This document shows positions 60,757-64,000 of a stretch of 64,000 bases of DNA, piece by piece. The stretch is from Rhytidiadelphus loreus. Taxonomy: Eukaryota > Streptophyta > Bryopsida > Hypnales > Hylocomiaceae. A program made the translations under genes and the position numbers. Numbering within the stretch: position 1 is the stretch's first letter; each line of letters begins with the position of its first letter. The notes under the pieces are model-generated. The model worked only from the letters and a program-made list of their open reading frames with translations. It was not told the origin of the DNA and searched no databases. Location: contig OX344763.1 of assembly GCA_947034895.1 (NCBI GenBank), positions 70,761,093-70,825,092 of the forward strand. Direction: 5' to 3'.

Positions 60757-61780
60757 TGATGGTATTTTGCGACGATGGATCCACCGACGTCTTCGATACT
60801 GAGGTATGAATTTTGACTTTGTTTTTCTTTAATTTTTCTTTTTGAATCACAATTAATATTTAGAATCTCATTTGCTACGTGAAAGTTTGAACATTGCTAA
60901 AATTCTTAAAAAACCTAATTAAAATTGTGGAAGTAATAAATGGATGAATTTTGAATTAATTTAGAAAGGAAATATTAATTTCATCCAAAAGAATCTCAAA
61001 AGGAATCTAACTTAATTTAAGAATCTAAGGAATATTAGAATAATTAGGGGAAGTTAAAACCTAATTTATCCCCTCATTCTCTTTAAAATTATTGAAGGAA
61101 CGAATTCCATCCAACTAAGGGGAATTTTCATCCATTTATAAGTTTTTACCTAAACGTCCTAAATTCTTATTTTTTACCGTGGTAGAAAGGTAATTTATCA
61201 CTTTCTTCATAAAAATAATAAAAAACCCCAAAACTACTAATTTTAGAATTATAACTTAGAAATAGGATCAATACAAGAACAATTAGGAATATTTTTAAAG
61301 AATAACTAAGAAATCTTTTGAGACTAGAATCTTTTGGGAAATCTTTTGAAGATTCCCAAACCAACTTTTACTTTAAGATTACTTTGATTTTAAAGGAGTT
61401 AAGTGTGGATGAAGTTTGACTTAAATTTGGATGAAAATTCTAAAAATAGGTCAAAACTAGGCTTTTTTTCCAAGAATCCATTAGTTTAATTAATTAATTA
61501 ATTAACCCTAAAATTTAGATTTATTTAGAATTCATTTGCTATTTTTAGTTCACGGATGAAGTTTTTAGGATAGAATTAGAGATGAATTTCATCCATCGGT
61601 ATCTTTTAGTAGAAACATTAGAATTCAACTTGCTTTACCATTTCGGGAAGGGCAAAGTGCATTCTACACTTTAACCTAGATAGATTTTTATATTAGATTA
61701 GATTTTACTTACCCATCAAGGTCTTGAACCTTTAACACTTAGATTATTTTGAAGCAGTCAAAATTAGGATATAATCACCA
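60757..61780. other. AT-rich non-coding DNA
   Basis: Contains AATTAATTAATTAATTAA-type sequence near 61480 and GGATGAAGTTT words shared with 55.2-55.6 kb. No gene seen. Confidence 0.4.
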
Positions 61781-62482
61781 CAAACAAAGTGTCCATTGCT
61801 TGGAAGGCCAAAGAATGCTAAGTTTACAATTCACCCATTGGAATCATTAACTTATGTTGCTAGAACCTGTGTGCAATTTTCTGATTTAAGGGTGGAATTA
61901 GAAACACTCACTAAGAGGACCTACCAAAAGGAGAAGCTCAAACAAGAGGAAACCGGAGCGCCACCTTCTGCATGGGTTCCTTGGTATGAAATGTTTGATT
62001 AGATTTATGGTGGTACAACAAGGATTCATGGTGTGCTTCACGGAGTTGATCAAGGAGTTCATTTGCGACATTCTGAGACTGTAGTTGTTAGTGATGATGA
62101 TGAGGTCAACGTGCCCAATACTCCTCCTCCTCCCCCTATTGCAAGTGCTACGGGATCACAATCCCCACGCAAAAAGGCGGTTAATCAACCGGGCTGTGAG
62201 GGACAAGTGAACGAGAGTGTAGGAAAGATGAAGAGGAAGTTAGTTGCAGGAGATGAGAGCATTGCCTCAACCATTAAGGACTTCTCAAGGGGAATTTTGG
62301 AGGTTGAGAAGATGAAGTTGGGGCTAGTAGAGAAGATTATAGATAGTGAGAGAGAGGGGAAGGAGATGCTGATGAAGGGTGAGAGAGAAAGTAGGGAGAT
62401 GATGATGAAGACTCAATTGCAAATGGCCACTTTGTTTGTGGAAGCTTTGAAAGCGAAGGACTCTACAAGTAGTTCTACGTAG
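61781..62482 (+). pseudogene. PIF/Harbinger SANT-like protein, second block (broken)
   Basis: LLGRPKNAKFTIHP, then WVPWYEMFD, a TAG stop at 62000-62002, IYGGTTRIHGVLHGVDQG, then an acidic SDDDE stretch, proline run, basic KMKRK and a long charged region (IKDFSRGILEVEKMKLGLVEK to the stop at 62480) likely to form a coiled coil. W-WYE...GGT-I-GV-H--DQG and a charged C-terminus are usual for this family. These proteins act with the transposase, probably in DNA binding and nuclear import. The reading frame is otherwise intact. It converges with the transposase gene 160 bp away. Confidence 0.82.
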
Positions 62483-62641
62483 ATGTCTAATTTTCTAGAT
62501 TGAAGGCATCGTTCCAATTGTGTATGGAATTTGTTTTGATTTAATTTGAGTTTGGTTGAATTTGTTCAAAATTCCATTATATTGAATAAAAAAATCTTTT
62601 GTGTAATCTCCAAAAGACTTGTAGTTCAACAAAAGATGTGG

Positions 62642-64000
62642 TCATTCATCTTCAAGGTTTTCTACAATCCATTGCCTAAACAATTTTTGCCTAAGAATTT
62701 CTCCTTGACGTTTTGATTGTTCTCCCTCCCTATGTACGGATAATCTTGCATTTCCAAATCCAACAAGTGGATCTCTTCGCAAATGTGCAATCGGCACAAT
62801 AGGCTCTGGCTCATTCATCATCTCACAATAATTGTGCAACCAACAACAAGCTATTGTAACCCTAGCAGCTCTATCAACTCTAGAATTAAAACATTTAAGA
62901 ATTCTCCATTGGTTCTTCAATGTGCCAAATGCTTGTTCAATCACCACTCTTCCGGAATTCATAGAATTATTAAACCGTTTCTTCTGCAAATCATTAGGTG
63001 CCTTCCAATTCTTCATCAGGTAGGTGCGAATGGGATAGGCAGCATCTCCTATTAAATAAGGAGTACAACTCACGCCTCCAACCAAAACCACCGGTTCTTG
63101 CAAAATATCTCGTTTTTGTAAACCCTTGTACAAGCTGGATACTTTGAATTGCCCACCATCATGCACTCCTCCAAGTTGGCCAGCACACACATTCCAAAAA
63201 ATCTTTCTAGAATCACAAACAACTTGCAATACAATGGAATTAAATTTTTTTCCTATTGTAAAAATTAGAAGCAACTAATGTAACCCTTCTATTTGGATTC
63301 TCTGATAATGATATATGTGTCCCATCAATCGCTCCACATATGTTGGATAAACCAGTAATGTCCTCAAAATCAGAGATAATGCTAGAAAGGCGGTGTCCAC
63401 TAGGAATTGAAATGTATTGGCTAAATAATTATCCTTATCAGTAAGTATGTTACAAACAATATCTACATACTTTCTAATGGTTGAAGCTTCAATCTTGAAG
63501 CGATCTGCCATGTGTTCAACACTATGACCATGTGCAAATCTATAAATTATACATGACACTATTTTGTCTATTTCCATTTGTGGCTTCACTTGATTGACAC
63601 ATCTACTTTGCAAGAAAGGAGTTAAAATGCTCAATAAATTTTGAAATGCATCATAACTCATTCTATAGAATTGAATATATTTATTGTGTTGCATTTCATC
63701 TGTTGATCTCCACACTACCCTTTCTACATAGTTCCAATGTGTTGATTGCCTAGGCTCTACCCAAAAAAGTTGAGAAGGATTGGGTTTCTTGCGTAAAGCA
63801 AACAACAACATCGATAAAAAATGGAAGCTCATTGAATTTCCAGTATTAAAATCCAATACCTCCCAAGCCCTTGATTGAACGTAAAAGAGTTCCTCAAATT
63901 TGTCATAGGAATCGTACAGAATATTATCCACATGAGCACAAGTTGAACAGAAAAAGAGGGCTCCATATTGACCTTGAAAAGCCTTGGAAGTTGGTTTTAA
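62642..64000 (-). pseudogene. PIF/Harbinger (HARBI1-like) DDE transposase, frameshifted, 5' end cut by window
   Basis: Minus-strand coding sequence in three frames. The first runs from the window edge (FFCSTCAHVDNILYDSYDKFEEL) to about 63408 and contains an RMSYDAFQNLLSIL helical region and SVEHMADRFKIEASTIRKYV. The second, about 63260-63408, reads IPSGHRLSSII, then GAIDGTHISLSE with the first catalytic D (63324-63326). The third, 62642-63260, contains KKFNSIVLQVVCD, GDAAYP with the second D (63044-63046) and VVIEQAFG with the catalytic E (62936-62938). One shift is near 63405, the other in a seven-base homopolymer at 63245-63251. All three catalytic residues survive, so inactivation is probably recent. 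Family: DDE_Tnp_4 endonuclease of PIF/Harbinger. Confidence 0.93.

Noticed and set aside
61781..62482. SANT-like second block as an intact separate gene starting near 61796
   Set aside because: It lacks the DNA-binding half, has an internal stop at 62000 and is continuous in family layout with the block at 56785.

Overview
The window looks like nuclear DNA of a land plant with a repeat-rich genome. I infer this from an intact four-exon NRT1/PTR (NPF) transporter gene with GT-AG introns, a plant-type PIF/Harbinger transposon with separate SANT-like and DDE-transposase genes, CACTA, hAT-like and TA-flanked MITEs, and very AT-rich intergenic DNA. A gymnosperm, a fern or another large-genome plant is possible, but I cannot fix the species.

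Layout. 1-140 is a fragment of a Harbinger SANT-like gene that recurs at 61.8 kb. 1.6-45 kb contains no gene I can recognise. It is a bed of short non-autonomous transposons, many nested: (i) about twenty full, broken or relic copies of elements bounded by TTAA and ending in CCCCTAAAKG (called TTAA-MITEs here, subfamilies R2, R3, R4, R5, R7); (ii) TA-flanked MITEs ending in AGGTAG or AGGTAAAC; (iii) three CACTA-type elements; (iv) one hAT-like MITE with an 8-bp target duplication; (v) foldbacks, hairpins and a perfect 18 x 18-bp minisatellite.

45.8-51.4 kb holds the one intact gene, a 598-residue NPF proton-coupled transporter. Its 3.3-kb third intron carries MITE relics, and a 1.1-kb TA-flanked element lies just upstream. 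52.9-53.3 kb on the minus strand holds a decayed fragment resembling an FCP1/NIF-type HAD phosphatase. 56.8-64.0 kb is a decayed PIF/Harbinger element: a SANT-like gene on the plus strand, split by several kilobases of later insertions including a nearly perfect 1.54-kb palindrome, and a convergent transposase on the minus strand with two frameshifts.

The most notable signal is the TTAA family. One 802-bp R3 element sits inside an R2 element, and uninterrupted R2 copies show the empty site with a single TTAA. This is the hallmark of piggyBac-type integration, a superfamily seldom reported from land plants as far as I know. No autonomous transposase for it is visible in this window.
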